A stretch of DNA of 64,000 nt from JAXLWB01 sp046328715 (GCA_046328715.1 JAXLWB010000001.1:372001-436000); one strand, 5' to 3'. Numbered from the stretch's first letter, positions 8,249 to 17,517 are shown. Program-made: numbers and translations. The notes: a model not told the origin generated them from the sequence alone.

Positions 8249-8845
8249 GTGTCTGATGTTTTGACCATTGCCGGGAGCCCTTCACTCTCCTCGCGTTCAT
8301 CCACACTGCTGACCCACGTGCGCGCTATTTTAGATCATCAAGGTTTGGTGACAGATTCACTCCAGATCCGTGACCTCAACGCCGAGGAATTGGTAAGTGC
8401 CAATGCCAACGGTGCTACGATTCGTGCCGCACTGGAAAAGGTACAACAGGCCAGGGCCGTGATCGTTGCCACCCCTGTCTACAAGGCTTCCTATTCTGGT
8501 GTCCTGAAAGCCTTTCTCGACTTACTACCCCAAGATGGATTGGTGGACAAAGTGGTGTTGCCGATTGCGACTGGTGCCTCCTCTGCCCATCTTCTGGCCA
8601 TTGACTATGCTTTAAAACCGGTGCTCTCGGCCTTGGGTGCCCAGAATATCTTGCGCGGACTCTATGTGCAGGATTCTCAATTTCAACATCTCAATGGCGA
8701 AGTAACCCTGGATGTTGAGATCGAGAAACGTCTCAAGTCGCAACTGAACAGCTTGCTTACTGCACTTGGTGGTAGCCAGAGTCGGGCTTTTTCAGCGCAG
8801 CTACCCAACCACGAAGCGCCTATTCGTACGCAAAGCTCAGTGTAG
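8249..8845 (+). CDS. ssuE: NAD(P)H-dependent FMN reductase, SsuE-like (copy 2)
   Basis: FMN reductase partner of the SsuD encoded two genes downstream. The 198 residues start VSDVLTIAGSPSLSSRSSTL, with the SsuE pattern AVIVATPVYKASYSGVLKAFLDLLP. GTG 8249 is chosen because AAGGAG lies 8-9 nt before it and the family begins at this residue. It is preceded by a long leader region carrying the Cys-rich ORF at 7902 and followed by ssuA, ssuD, ssuC and ssuB, making this the main sulfonate operon. Confidence 0.92.
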   Translation: MSDVLTIAGSPSLSSRSSTLLTHVRAILDHQGLVTDSLQIRDLNAEELVSANANGATIRAALEKVQQARAVIVATPVYKASYSGVLKAFLDLLPQDGLVDKVVLPIATGASSAHLLAIDYALKPVLSALGAQNILRGLYVQDSQFQHLNGEVTLDVEIEKRLKSQLNSLLTALGGSQSRAFSAQLPNHEAPIRTQSSV

Positions 8846-8950
8846 CGAATTGCAAAGTGCGAATTGTGAAAGCACTAGCCCCTCGCACTTTCATTGTTAC
8901 CGATGCCGCATCTGTATTGCCATTTTGTATTTGGGAAAGGTGTAAGCGTT

Positions 8951-9061
8951 ATGAATCGAAAAACAATCATCACCCTTGGCTTGTTGGTCGTTGCCTTGTT
9001 GACCAATTCCTGGCTGCGTTCGATGCGGCAGCTCGATTTACACACATTGCAAATCATGTAA
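8951..9061 (+). CDS. Small single-TM peptide (36 aa)
   Basis: ATG 8951 opens MNRKTIITLGLLVVALLTNS and ends SWLRSMRQLDLHTLQIM, a short positively charged N-terminus followed by one hydrophobic helix. GGGAAAGGTG lies upstream. The ORF ends 10 nt before ssuA. No family was recognised. It may be a real small membrane protein of the sulfonate transporter or a remnant of a signal peptide. Confidence 0.45.
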   Translation: MNRKTIITLGLLVVALLTNSWLRSMRQLDLHTLQIM

Positions 9062-9071
9062 GAGGAATCTC

Positions 9072-10100
9072 ATGAAAAATTTTTCGAGAAAGATCTATCT
9101 TTCACTTGCTTTAGTCTTGCTAGCTGCCTTGCTCATCGCCTGCGCCCCAGTCCCAGCAGGCACAAGCAGCGCTGTATCTGGCGGTCAAACGGCAGCCGCG
9201 TCCACTGAAAACTCGGCTGGAAAGTTTGAATTGCGCATTGGCTACCAGCGTGGTGGTGAATATTGGAATTTGCTCAAAGCCCAGGGAACATTGGAAAAGC
9301 GCTTTGGCCCTGATGTCAAGATCACCTGGGCACTCTTTCCCGCAGGGCCACCCTTGTTAGAGGCATTGAATGCGGGAGCAGTTGATATCGGTGCAGTCGG
9401 CGAGACACCACCGATCTTTGCCCAAGCCGCAGGTGCACCTTTGCTCTATGTGGCGCAACAATCTGGCAGTGGGGCAGGCTCAGCGATCATCGTTCCTGAG
9501 AATTCACCGCTCAAAACGGTTGCTGACCTCAAAGGCAAAAAAGTGGCTTTCACCAAAGCTTCCAGTGCTCATCTCTTGACCATCCGTGCGCTTGAGAAGT
9601 CAGGGCTGACCTACGGTGATATCGAACCCGCATTGCTATCACCGCCTGATGCTCGTGCTGCTTTTGAAGGTGGCAGCGTGGATGCCTGGACTGTCTGGAA
9701 TCCATTCTTGGAATCGGCAATCCAAGAACTGAGGGCACGAGTTCTGATCGATGGCAAGGATGTATCACCGACCAAGGGCTACGTGATTGCGGCCAAACCC
9801 TTCGTGGATGCCCACGCCGATGCGGTGCTCGCCATCATCGAAGAACTGCGCAATGCCCAAGCCTGGTCTGCCGACCACCTTGATGAATTTTCGGCGCTGC
9901 TCGAAAAAGAGACAGAGATTCCTGCCTCGGTGTGGAAGGGTGGCTTTGACCGTGAATTGCCCGACCTGCTCTTTATTGATGACGAAGCTGTTGCCTATCA
10001 GCAAAAGGTGGCCGATATCTTCTTCGAGCTGCAACTGATTCCCGAGAAGATCGATATCAAGAGTGTCGTCTGGTATGGTGACCTTGCAGTCAAGAAATAG
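9072..10100 (+). CDS. ssuA: Aliphatic sulfonate-binding lipoprotein SsuA
   Basis: Binds alkanesulfonates outside the cell for SsuBC. The 342 residues carry a lipoprotein signal (KIYLSLALVLLAALLIAC, lipobox LIAC), then the SsuA fold beginning FELRIGYQRGGEYWNLLKAQ with the typical NAGAVDIGAVGETPPIFAQA and KGKKVAFTKASSAHLLTIRA segments. Length agrees with the family. It stands between ssuE and ssuD. The start is supported by GAGGAAT upstream. Confidence 0.92.
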   Translation: MKNFSRKIYLSLALVLLAALLIACAPVPAGTSSAVSGGQTAAASTENSAGKFELRIGYQRGGEYWNLLKAQGTLEKRFGPDVKITWALFPAGPPLLEALNAGAVDIGAVGETPPIFAQAAGAPLLYVAQQSGSGAGSAIIVPENSPLKTVADLKGKKVAFTKASSAHLLTIRALEKSGLTYGDIEPALLSPPDARAAFEGGSVDAWTVWNPFLESAIQELRARVLIDGKDVSPTKGYVIAAKPFVDAHADAVLAIIEELRNAQAWSADHLDEFSALLEKETEIPASVWKGGFDRELPDLLFIDDEAVAYQQKVADIFFELQLIPEKIDIKSVVWYGDLAVKK

Positions 10101-10136
10101 GCTCCAGCCAAATAGGGATATCTGAAAGAAGCAACT

Positions 10137-11285
10137 ATGGAAATTAACTGGTTTTTACCCACAGGTGGCACCGATGGTCGCTACCTTGGCACAACACATG
10201 GCAACCGCGTGGCCGATGTTGACTATCTGCAACAGGTGGCCCAGGCAGTTGATACGCTGGGTTTTCATGGCGCACTGTTGCCTACCGGGCGTCACTGCGA
10301 AGATGCCTGGCTGTTGGCTGCCAGGCTCACCGCCGTCACCAAGCACATGAAGTTTATCGTTGCCTTCCGCCCTGGACTGATTGCACCAGCACTGGCGGCC
10401 CGTCAGGCCGCCACTTTTGACCGCATCAGCAACGGGCGACTGGTGGTGAACATCGTTACCGGTGGCAGTGATGCCGACACAGCTGCGGATGGACTCTTCC
10501 TCACTCATGACGAGCGCTACGAGGTGACGGATGAGTTTCTCGACATCTATCGCAATTTGCTCGACCATGACCAGGAATACAGCTTTACAGGCAAACATCT
10601 ACAGATCAAAAATGGGCGTAGCATCTTTCCAACTGTGCAAAAGCCTCATCCGCCAATCTACTTTGGCGGCTCATCGGATTCGGCGCATCGGGTTGCGGCC
10701 AAACATGCTGATGTCTACCTGACCTGGGGCGAACCACCGCAACAGGTGGCCGACCAGATTGCCACTGTGCGCCGTTATGCTGAAGAGACAGGACACCCGA
10801 TCCGCTTTGGCATTCGTCTGCATGTAATCGTGCGTGAAACAGCCAGCGAAGCCTGGGACGCAGCTAATGATCTGATCAAATATCTCGATGACAAGACAAT
10901 TGCCGTGGCCCAGGCTTTCCAAAGTGACAGCCAGGCCGTGGGCCAACATCGAATGCAAGCCTTGCACGGTGGCAAACGCGATAAGTTAGAAATTAGCCCG
11001 AATTTATGGGCAGGGATTGGGTTGGTGCGTGGAGGTGCAGGGACAGCTTTGGTGGGAGATCCTGAGACAGTTGCCGCCCGAATGCAGGAATATGTCGATC
11101 TCGGTGTGGAGTCCTTTATCTTTTCGGGCTATCCTCATCTCGAAGAGGCCTATCGTACGGCGGAATTGCTCTTCCCGAAATTGCCGAAAGAGTATTTCGC
11201 ATCAAATACTCCAAAAGTAAACAACGAAAATGTCTATCGCTGGGAATTTGCCCCCGAAAAGGCTGCCCAGGTGTTGCGTCGCTAA
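10137..11285 (+). CDS. ssuD: FMNH2-dependent alkanesulfonate monooxygenase
   Basis: Cleaves the C-S bond of alkanesulfonates with FMNH2 and O2, giving sulfite and aldehyde. The 382 residues start MEINWFLPTGGTDGRYLGTT, the luciferase-like (TIM barrel) SsuD pattern, with GALLPTGRHCEDAWLLAARL, KFIVAFRPGLIAPALAARQA and RLVVNIVTGG. The C-terminal GLVRGGAGTALVGDPETVA is also typical. FMNH2 comes from the SsuE-like proteins. A hairpin follows before ssuC. Frame and length are intact, unlike the paralogue at 21928. Confidence 0.95.
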   Translation: MEINWFLPTGGTDGRYLGTTHGNRVADVDYLQQVAQAVDTLGFHGALLPTGRHCEDAWLLAARLTAVTKHMKFIVAFRPGLIAPALAARQAATFDRISNGRLVVNIVTGGSDADTAADGLFLTHDERYEVTDEFLDIYRNLLDHDQEYSFTGKHLQIKNGRSIFPTVQKPHPPIYFGGSSDSAHRVAAKHADVYLTWGEPPQQVADQIATVRRYAEETGHPIRFGIRLHVIVRETASEAWDAANDLIKYLDDKTIAVAQAFQSDSQAVGQHRMQALHGGKRDKLEISPNLWAGIGLVRGGAGTALVGDPETVAARMQEYVDLGVESFIFSGYPHLEEAYRTAELLFPKLPKEYFASNTPKVNNENVYRWEFAPEKAAQVLRR

Positions 11286-11345
11286 ATACTCTTACGGCGT
11301 TCGTAACACAAATCACCTTGGTGGTTCCACCTCCTCCTTTGTGCA

Positions 11346-11380
11346 CTTCCGTCTGCGTTATTGAGTGGCGCAGGCGGAAG
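11346..11380 (+). repeat. Hairpin between ssuD and ssuC
   Basis: CTTCCGTCTGCG pairs with CGCAGGCGGAAG (12 bp with one G-U) around an 11-nt loop. A run of seven T lies 11 nt further on. It may attenuate transporter expression relative to ssuD or protect the upstream mRNA; it is not a classical terminator because the T-run is not adjacent. Confidence 0.5.
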
Positions 11381-11413
11381 CAAAGGGAAGGTTTTTTTAT
11401 AGGAGAAAGTGTG

Positions 11414-12316
11414 ATGTTGCAAGAACAGCATGTAAATCCGGGCCAGCTTGGGCGAGAGCTTCTCGCAGGCTCGCCAGCACGAGAAGGGAAAGCGAGGAAC
11501 AATCTACAAAGAGTGCAACGTGCCATTCGCAACATCTTTGATCGGTATCTGGTTGTTTGGGTTGTGCCTTTGCTGATCCTACTCATTTGGCAGATCTTGG
11601 TACAAAGAGAGTTTGTGCCTGCCCGCATTTTACCAGCACCACTGACCATTGCACGCGCTGCTATTCGTCTGACCCTCTCTGGTCAATTATGGATCGATAT
11701 GGCGATCAGCGCCCAGCGCGCCTTAACCGGTTTATTGATCGGCGGTGGCATCGGCTTTTTGCTCGGGTTGCTGAATGGTCTTTTCCCACGCAGCGAAAGA
11801 TATCTCGATACCACGATTCAAATGCTACGCACCGTGCCCAATCTCGCCTTGGTGCCACTGGTCATTCTATGGTTTGGCATTGGCGATGGCGCTCGCCTTT
11901 TTTTGATCGCCGAAGGGGTGCTCTTTGCGCTCTATATTAACACCTTTCATGGTATCCGCCAGGTAGACCCTGGCCTCATTGAGATGGGACGAGCCTATGG
12001 CCTATCGACCTGGGATCTCTTCTTCGAGGTGATTTTCCCTGGCGCGCTGCCTTCGATTCTGTTGGGACTGCGCATTGCCCTGGGGGTGATGTGGCTCACG
12101 CTGATCATTGCCGAGACTATTGCGGCGGATACGGGCATCGGTCATATGGCGAACCAGGCGCGCGAGTTTATCCGCACCGACGTCATGATCTTTGCCGTGA
12201 TCCTCTATGCGCTGCTGGGCAAGTTGGCTGATGTCTTCGCTCGTCTGTTGGAAGGGCGTCTGTTGCAATGGCATCCTCGCCATCAATCCAGCAGCACAAC
12301 AAGGAGCCTCGCATGA
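11414..12316 (+). CDS. ssuC: Sulfonate ABC transporter permease SsuC
   Basis: Membrane component of the sulfonate importer, 300 residues from ATG 11414 (AGGAG 8 nt upstream). The first about 55 residues are cytoplasmic, then hydrophobic segments follow, with the EAA-type loop EMGRAYGLSTWDLFFEVIFPGALPSILLGL and the SsuC-like ending GHMANQAREFIRTDVMIFAVILYALLGKLAD. Its last codon overlaps the ssuB start by ATGA, so translation is coupled. Confidence 0.93.
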   Translation: MLQEQHVNPGQLGRELLAGSPAREGKARNNLQRVQRAIRNIFDRYLVVWVVPLLILLIWQILVQREFVPARILPAPLTIARAAIRLTLSGQLWIDMAISAQRALTGLLIGGGIGFLLGLLNGLFPRSERYLDTTIQMLRTVPNLALVPLVILWFGIGDGARLFLIAEGVLFALYINTFHGIRQVDPGLIEMGRAYGLSTWDLFFEVIFPGALPSILLGLRIALGVMWLTLIIAETIAADTGIGHMANQAREFIRTDVMIFAVILYALLGKLADVFARLLEGRLLQWHPRHQSSSTTRSLA

Positions 12317-13056
12317 GCTTGAGTATTCCAGGAATACCGCTGTTTTTACAGGGGGTGGAGCGGCACTTTGGCGAAAAGCGTGTGCTCCAGGGCGTCAACC
12401 TGCAAGTGGCTGCGGGCGAATTTGTGGCAATCGTGGGTAAAAGCGGCTGTGGTAAGAGCACTCTTTTGCGCCTGATTGCTGGTTTGGATCAGCCCGATCA
12501 GGGCGAGATTTTGGTCAATGGGCAGCCGCTGACCTCACTCAACCGGGTAGCGCGTGTCATGTTTCAAGATGCGCGGCTGTTGCCCTGGCGACGGGTACTG
12601 GCCAATGTCGGCCTTGGCTTAAAAGGCAGATGGCAACAACGGGCTCAAGAAGCGCTGGCGCAGGTCGGTTTGTTGGATCGGGCAGGCGAATGGCCAAGAG
12701 TGCTTTCAGGTGGTGAACGACAACGGGTTGCGCTCGCTCGTGCGCTGCTCACCCGTCCGCCGCTGTTGCTGCTCGACGAACCTCTGGGCGCACTCGATGC
12801 ACTGACACGCATCGAGATGCAACAATTGATCGAGCAACTTTGGCTAGAGCATCAATTTACGGCGCTTTTGATTACCCACGATGTCGAAGAGGCGGTGGTG
12901 CTGGCGGATCGGGTTATCATCATTCAAAACGGCAAGATTGCGCTGGATGTGCCTGTTTCACTCAGCCGCCCACGCAATCGAGGCAACCCTGAATTTGCCG
13001 CACTCAAAGAGCAGATTCTCGAAACGGTGATGGAAAACTTGGTGATGGGTAGGTAA
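12313..13056 (+). CDS. ssuB: Sulfonate ABC transporter ATPase SsuB
   Basis: ATP-hydrolysing subunit of the sulfonate importer, 247 residues starting MSLSIPGIPLFLQGVERHFG. It shows Walker A GKSGCGKSTL, the Q-loop MFQDARLLPWRRVLANVGLGL (typical of SsuB/TauB), signature LSGGERQRVALARALL, Walker B LLLLDEPLGALDALTR and H-loop LLITHDVEEAV. The start overlaps the ssuC stop. It is last in the ssuE-A-D-C-B set. Confidence 0.93.
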   Translation: MSLSIPGIPLFLQGVERHFGEKRVLQGVNLQVAAGEFVAIVGKSGCGKSTLLRLIAGLDQPDQGEILVNGQPLTSLNRVARVMFQDARLLPWRRVLANVGLGLKGRWQQRAQEALAQVGLLDRAGEWPRVLSGGERQRVALARALLTRPPLLLLDEPLGALDALTRIEMQQLIEQLWLEHQFTALLITHDVEEAVVLADRVIIIQNGKIALDVPVSLSRPRNRGNPEFAALKEQILETVMENLVMGR

Positions 13057-13118
13057 TAGTTGAAGAGCTGAAAAGTAGTCTCGCTACTCTGCAGCTTTAC
13101 CACAAAGGAACGCAATCA

Positions 13119-13292
13119 ATGTTGAACCTAATCGTATCAAAACTGAGAGAAATTGGCCACACCTTGGTCGGCGCACTCAATACTTTCTTTTTAGAGTCTG
13201 TAGTGAGTGACCAAACTACATATTACGAAACCCTGCTAGAAGATGAATCAGTCGAGGATTATCTTCTCTATCTACCCCTGAACGCGCCTTGA
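13119..13292 (+). CDS. Hypothetical small protein (57 aa)
   Basis: ATG 13119, preceded by AAAGGA, opens MLNLIVSKLREIGHTLVGAL and continues with an acidic, tyrosine-rich C-terminal half (TTYYETLLEDESVEDYLLYL). It lies alone in the 309-bp gap between ssuB and livK. Composition looks protein-like (acidic C-terminus, amphipathic N-terminus), but no family was recognised and chance cannot be excluded. Confidence 0.4.
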   Translation: MLNLIVSKLREIGHTLVGALNTFFLESVVSDQTTYYETLLEDESVEDYLLYLPLNAP

Positions 13293-13365
13293 GCGTGGGC
13301 AGAACTGGCCGCATTCTAGCTACGCAGGCACTGTAATGATAAACATTCTGCTTAAGGAGGAACAA

Positions 13366-14550
13366 ATGAATGATCGAAATTTTGGAAACATGAAAATTGC
13401 TCTCTTGCTGATTGCAGTTGCGGCACTCTTGGCGGCCTGTGTGGCACCGGTAGCACCCGCCGCACAATCAGGCGCAACGACCGATTCGATCTATATTGGT
13501 GTCAGCGGCCCATTGACCGGCCAGAATGCTCGCTATGGAGAGCAATGGAAAAAGGGCTTTGACCTGGCGCTCGATGAGATCAACGGCGCTGGGGGCATCA
13601 ACGGGCGTAAATTGGAATACATCTTTGAAGATTCACAAAGCGATCCGAAACAATCGGTGGTGGTGGCGCAGAAATTTGTCGCTGATCCACGAATTATTAT
13701 TGAACTGGGTGACTTTAGCAGTGGTGCCTCCATGGCCGCCTCTGCAATCTATCAACGTGGCGGTTTGGTCCAGTTTGGTTTTACCAATTCGCACCCGGAT
13801 TTTACAAAGGCAGGCGGCGAATATACTTGGAGTAATTCTGTGACGCAAGCCCAGGCTGCCCCCGCATTGGCCGACTTTGCCGTGAGCAAAGTCGGCAAGA
13901 AAAAGTTGGCAGTCTTCCATCTGAATACAGACTGGGGCAAGACAACCTATGATCTCTTTGCAGCGCGGGTTACCGAGTTGGGCGGCGAAGTTGTAGCTAC
14001 CGAAGCTTATCTGCCCGAAGAAAAGGACTTCCGTTCCGCGCTAACCCGCGTGCGTGACAGCAATCCGGATGCAATTGTCTTGATCTCCTACCAGGCCGAT
14101 GGTGCCTTGATTGTACAACAAATTCGCCAGGCAACCATCGACCTGCCTATTGTCGGCCCAGGCTCGTTGCAATCACCCGACTTTCTTAAATTGGGTGGTG
14201 CCGATGTCGAAGGCGTGTTGATTCTTGGCCAATTCCTGCCGGATGACCCACGCCCTGAGGTGAAGAGCGTGGTTGACAAATATAAAGCCAAGTATAACGA
14301 GACGCCCGATTACTTTGCTATCCATGCCTATGACACCATTCATCTGATTGCCAAGGCGATTGAGATAGGTGGTGCGACTCGGGAAGGTGTACTCAGTGCG
14401 CTGCCCAAACTCAAGGATGTCCCCAGCGTAATCTATGGCAAAGCGACCTTTGACCCCGAGACACGACGCGTGCAGAACCCCAGCTTTGTGAGTCTGCATG
14501 TGGAAAATGGTGCCTTTGTGCCTTGGGATGGCAAGCTCGCCAGCCAGTAA
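13366..14550 (+). CDS. Branched-chain amino-acid-type ABC substrate-binding lipoprotein (LivK-like)
   Basis: Periplasmic-binding protein of type I fold, 394 residues. The signal peptide MNDRNFGNMKIALLLIAVAA ends in lipobox LAAC. The mature part begins DSIYIGVSGPLTGQNARYGE and keeps KGFDLALDEINGAGGINGR and DFRSALTRVRDSNPDAIVL, as in LivK-like proteins. Strong AAGGAGG precedes ATG 13366. It heads a set with LivHM, LivG and LivF. Members of this family carry branched-chain amino acids but also urea, amides and aromatic acids; within this island an S-containing substrate is possible but only inferred. Confidence 0.9.
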   Translation: MNDRNFGNMKIALLLIAVAALLAACVAPVAPAAQSGATTDSIYIGVSGPLTGQNARYGEQWKKGFDLALDEINGAGGINGRKLEYIFEDSQSDPKQSVVVAQKFVADPRIIIELGDFSSGASMAASAIYQRGGLVQFGFTNSHPDFTKAGGEYTWSNSVTQAQAAPALADFAVSKVGKKKLAVFHLNTDWGKTTYDLFAARVTELGGEVVATEAYLPEEKDFRSALTRVRDSNPDAIVLISYQADGALIVQQIRQATIDLPIVGPGSLQSPDFLKLGGADVEGVLILGQFLPDDPRPEVKSVVDKYKAKYNETPDYFAIHAYDTIHLIAKAIEIGGATREGVLSALPKLKDVPSVIYGKATFDPETRRVQNPSFVSLHVENGAFVPWDGKLASQ

Positions 14551-14565
14551 AGATGCTACAAAAAT

Positions 14566-14605
14566 GTGACTGGCACTTGCCATCTGCACACCAGGTGCCA
14601 GTCAC
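14566..14605 (+). repeat. Hairpin between livK-like gene and URO-D gene
   Basis: GTGACTGGCAC and GTGCCAGTCAC form an 11-bp perfect stem with an 18-nt loop, 16 nt after the binding-protein stop. It resembles the hairpin at 1049-1078 and probably stabilises or limits readthrough from the highly expressed binding-protein message. No T-run follows. Confidence 0.55.
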
Positions 14606-14623
14606 AGTAAAGGAAGTGTACTC

Positions 14624-15667
14624 ATGACGCAATGGACAAAACGTGAACGTGTAGATGCCGCACTGGCAGGTGAACAGGTAGATCGTGTGCCCGTATCGGC
14701 ATGGCGGCATTTTATTCCCGAAGAGCGTCAACCTGATACGCTAGCACAAATCAGCCTGAAACACTTTCATGAATTTGACTGGGATTGGTTGAAACTCAAT
14801 CCACGGGCCACCTACTATGCCGAAGCCTGGGGCAACCGCTACGACTATGCACAGTACGATGCAGTTCTGCCCAAATTTGTCGAAGGTCCGCTCAACTCAG
14901 CAGCAGATCTTGAGAAGATTGGGGAAGTAAATCCAACAGATGGGGTCTTTGGCGAGCAACTCACGTTGGTGCGGCAGGTGAAGGCAGGGATTGGCGGGGC
15001 TCATTTCTTGCAAACGCTCTTTTCGCCATTGTCGGTTTTGGCGTTTCTGGCGGCCCGTCCGCAAAACCATACGGTGGGCGAGGCAGTTCAGGCGCAATAT
15101 GATGGGCTGCGCCACCTGATCGATAGCAATCCACAAGGGGTTCATGCCGCGTTGTGCAATATCACTCGTACGCTTGCCGGTTACGCTGTTGCCACTGTTG
15201 ATGCTGGTGCTAGTGGGCTCTTCTTTGCAATCGTCAAATTGGCCCGAGCCGGCATATTGAGCGAAGCCGAGTATCAAGAGTTTGGCAAACCGTATGACCT
15301 CCAGGTGCTACAAGCGGTGCAGAGCGCGCCTTTCAATTTGCTACATATCTGCGGCCCATCGGTCTACTTTGAGCTAGCGCTTGATTACCCGGTTCATGCC
15401 ATCAATTGGGCTGCGATTAACCAACACAACCCGACCATTGACGATGCTTCGCACCGCTACGCGCGAGCGCTGGTCGGCGGGGTCGATGAATTTGGTGCGC
15501 TGCAAAACGGTACGCCCGACGAAGTCATTCACGAAGCTGTAGCTGCGATTCAAACGACGCAGGGTAGACACTTGCTTCTAACACCTGGCTGCGGCACGAG
15601 TATGGACGTACCCGCCCAGAATCTTCACGCATTGCGACAGGCGGCAAACCTTGCCGCAATTGGATGA
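14624..15667 (+). CDS. Uroporphyrinogen decarboxylase (URO-D) family protein
   Basis: 347 residues starting MTQWTKRERVDAALAGEQVD with the URO-D motif RERVDAALAGEQVDRVPVSAWRHF, a (beta/alpha)8 barrel. The motif HICGP near residues 227-231, with His and Cys close together, is the position used for zinc in URO-D-like corrinoid and thiol methyltransferases. It is not near any haem gene; it lies inside a Liv-type transporter set in a sulfur island. I therefore favour a methyl-transfer or degradative role on the imported compound over haem synthesis; this is inference. Confidence 0.75.
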   Translation: MTQWTKRERVDAALAGEQVDRVPVSAWRHFIPEERQPDTLAQISLKHFHEFDWDWLKLNPRATYYAEAWGNRYDYAQYDAVLPKFVEGPLNSAADLEKIGEVNPTDGVFGEQLTLVRQVKAGIGGAHFLQTLFSPLSVLAFLAARPQNHTVGEAVQAQYDGLRHLIDSNPQGVHAALCNITRTLAGYAVATVDAGASGLFFAIVKLARAGILSEAEYQEFGKPYDLQVLQAVQSAPFNLLHICGPSVYFELALDYPVHAINWAAINQHNPTIDDASHRYARALVGGVDEFGALQNGTPDEVIHEAVAAIQTTQGRHLLLTPGCGTSMDVPAQNLHALRQAANLAAIG

Positions 15668-15679
15668 TGGCTGAGCACG

Positions 15680-17515
15680 ATGAATCACTTCTTTAATCTG
15701 TTTTTCGACCAAACTGTCAACGGTCTAGTCATTGGCAACATCTATGCACTCACCGCAATTGGCTTGGCGATCATCTTTGGCGTGGGTAATCTGATCAACT
15801 TTGCCCACGGCTCTGTCTACATGATCGGGGCATATGTCGGCTGGGTCTGTGTCACCTGGCTTCATATTCCATTGGCTGTTACCTTTTTGGTGGTAGCGGT
15901 GGTCTGTGGACTGCTAGGGCTGCTGATCGAACGTTTTGGCTTGCGCAGTTTGCAGAATTCGGCACGGATTGCACCCTTGCTGGCCACGATTGGCATTAGC
16001 TTTGTGCTGGACCAGTTGACGCAGATTCTCTTTACTGCCAATCCGCAGTCATTTCCCAATCCGCTTCCGGCGACCAGAATCTCCCTGGGCGGAGTCAGCA
16101 TCGGCATGACCGACCTGTTAATTGCCGCAGTGGGCAGCGGCGTTGCCCTGTTGCTCTTTCTCTTCCTGCGTTTTACCAAGCTCGGTTGGGCATTGCGAGC
16201 CACCGCCCAGGATCGAGAGGCGGCGCAACAGATGGGCGTCGACGTTCATCTGGTCAATCAAACTGCCTTTGCCTTGGCAGCAATCTTGGGTGGCATTGCG
16301 GGCGTGTTGGTCGGCATCTACTTTAACACCGTTTACCCAACCATGAGCTTCCAGGCCGGCTTGAAAGGATTTGCGGCTAATCTGCTGGGTGGACTGGGAA
16401 ACATCCCTGGCGCTGTGATCGGTGGGCTGATCTTGGGGCTGGTGGAGAGCTATGGTGTAGCACTCTTTGGCTCTACCTATCGCAACCTCTTTGCCTATGT
16501 CATCCTGATCATCGTCCTAATCTGGCGACCGAATGGCATTTTCAGTCGTGGACGGAAAACGCCACCTGAACCGCTCACCGGTACCTTTGTGCCCAATAAC
16601 AAACCCTTCTCCTTGCCGATACCCGCGGCCGTTGGCTTGGCGTTGCTGGCGTTGGCCTTGCCCTTGGCAATCACCAGTCCCTACCTGTTGCAGATTTTTA
16701 CCAACGCCTGGCTGCTTGGCATGGTAGCCTTGAGTGTTTCGCTGGTGACGGGCGTGGCCGGGCAAACTTCCTTGGGGCAGGCAGGTTTTCTGGCGATTGG
16801 GGCATACGCCTCAGCCTTGCTGACCCTACGGTTGCACTGGCCCTTTGAAGCGGCACTGCTCACAGCAGGTCTGATCACCGCATTGCTGGGAACCATGTTG
16901 GTCTTGCCTGCCTTTCGCTTGCGTGCTCACTATGTGGCGATTGCTACTCTGGGCATCGGTGAAATTGTCAGTCAGGTCATCCTGAATTGGGACAGTCTCA
17001 CCCAAGGCGTGATGGGGATTACGAATCTGCCGCCGCCCTCATTTGCTGGCTTTGAAGCGATCTTTCCACGCCAGGTCTACTGGTACTCGCTCGTCCTGCT
17101 GCTCTTGCTCACGCTGCTGCAATGGCAACTGTTGCGCTCTCCGCTCGGGCGCATTTGGCGGGCGATGCGTGAGGATGATGTGGCTGCGCAAGCCTATGGC
17201 ATCAACTTGAATCGTTATAAGGCACTTGCCTTTGCTGCCAGTGCCTTTATTGCCGGTATCAGTGGTGCCTTTGCTGGCCATATGTATACCTACATCAATC
17301 ACGAAACCTTTACCAATACGACGTCCGTGCTTGCTCTGACGATGGTGATTCTAGGTGGCATGGGCAACATGTTGGGCGCATTGGTTGGCTCACTGGTGCT
17401 GACGATTCTGCCCGAACTCTTTCGCGGGTTGGTGGATTACCGATACATCTTTTACGGGCTGGCATTGCTCGTGGTTATTCGCCTGCGCCCACAAGGGCTA
17501 TTGGGGACAAGTTGA
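15680..17515 (+). CDS. Fused LivH-LivM branched-chain-type ABC permease
   Basis: A single 611-residue protein joining both permeases. Residues 1-295 match LivH (TVNGLVIGNIYALTAIGLAI, GVGNLINFAHGSVYMIGAYV, ANLLGGLGNIPGAVIGGLIL). After a Pro-rich linker, residues 315-611 match LivM (GVAGQTSLGQAGFLAIGAYA, LTMVILGGMGNMLGALVGSL, IFYGLALLVVIRLRPQGLLG). There is no frame break, so the fusion is genuine in this sequence. It works with LivG and LivF encoded directly downstream. Confidence 0.92.
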   Translation: MNHFFNLFFDQTVNGLVIGNIYALTAIGLAIIFGVGNLINFAHGSVYMIGAYVGWVCVTWLHIPLAVTFLVVAVVCGLLGLLIERFGLRSLQNSARIAPLLATIGISFVLDQLTQILFTANPQSFPNPLPATRISLGGVSIGMTDLLIAAVGSGVALLLFLFLRFTKLGWALRATAQDREAAQQMGVDVHLVNQTAFALAAILGGIAGVLVGIYFNTVYPTMSFQAGLKGFAANLLGGLGNIPGAVIGGLILGLVESYGVALFGSTYRNLFAYVILIIVLIWRPNGIFSRGRKTPPEPLTGTFVPNNKPFSLPIPAAVGLALLALALPLAITSPYLLQIFTNAWLLGMVALSVSLVTGVAGQTSLGQAGFLAIGAYASALLTLRLHWPFEAALLTAGLITALLGTMLVLPAFRLRAHYVAIATLGIGEIVSQVILNWDSLTQGVMGITNLPPPSFAGFEAIFPRQVYWYSLVLLLLLTLLQWQLLRSPLGRIWRAMREDDVAAQAYGINLNRYKALAFAASAFIAGISGAFAGHMYTYINHETFTNTTSVLALTMVILGGMGNMLGALVGSLVLTILPELFRGLVDYRYIFYGLALLVVIRLRPQGLLGTS

Positions 17516-17517
17516 AG

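Noticed and set aside
8890..8905. Single GTTACC before ssuA
   Set aside because: Isolated hexamer without partner boxes at 11 bp; not counted as a regulon site.
14897..15277. Antisense ORF inside the URO-D gene
   Set aside because: No start context, no recognisable protein and full overlap with a conserved gene.
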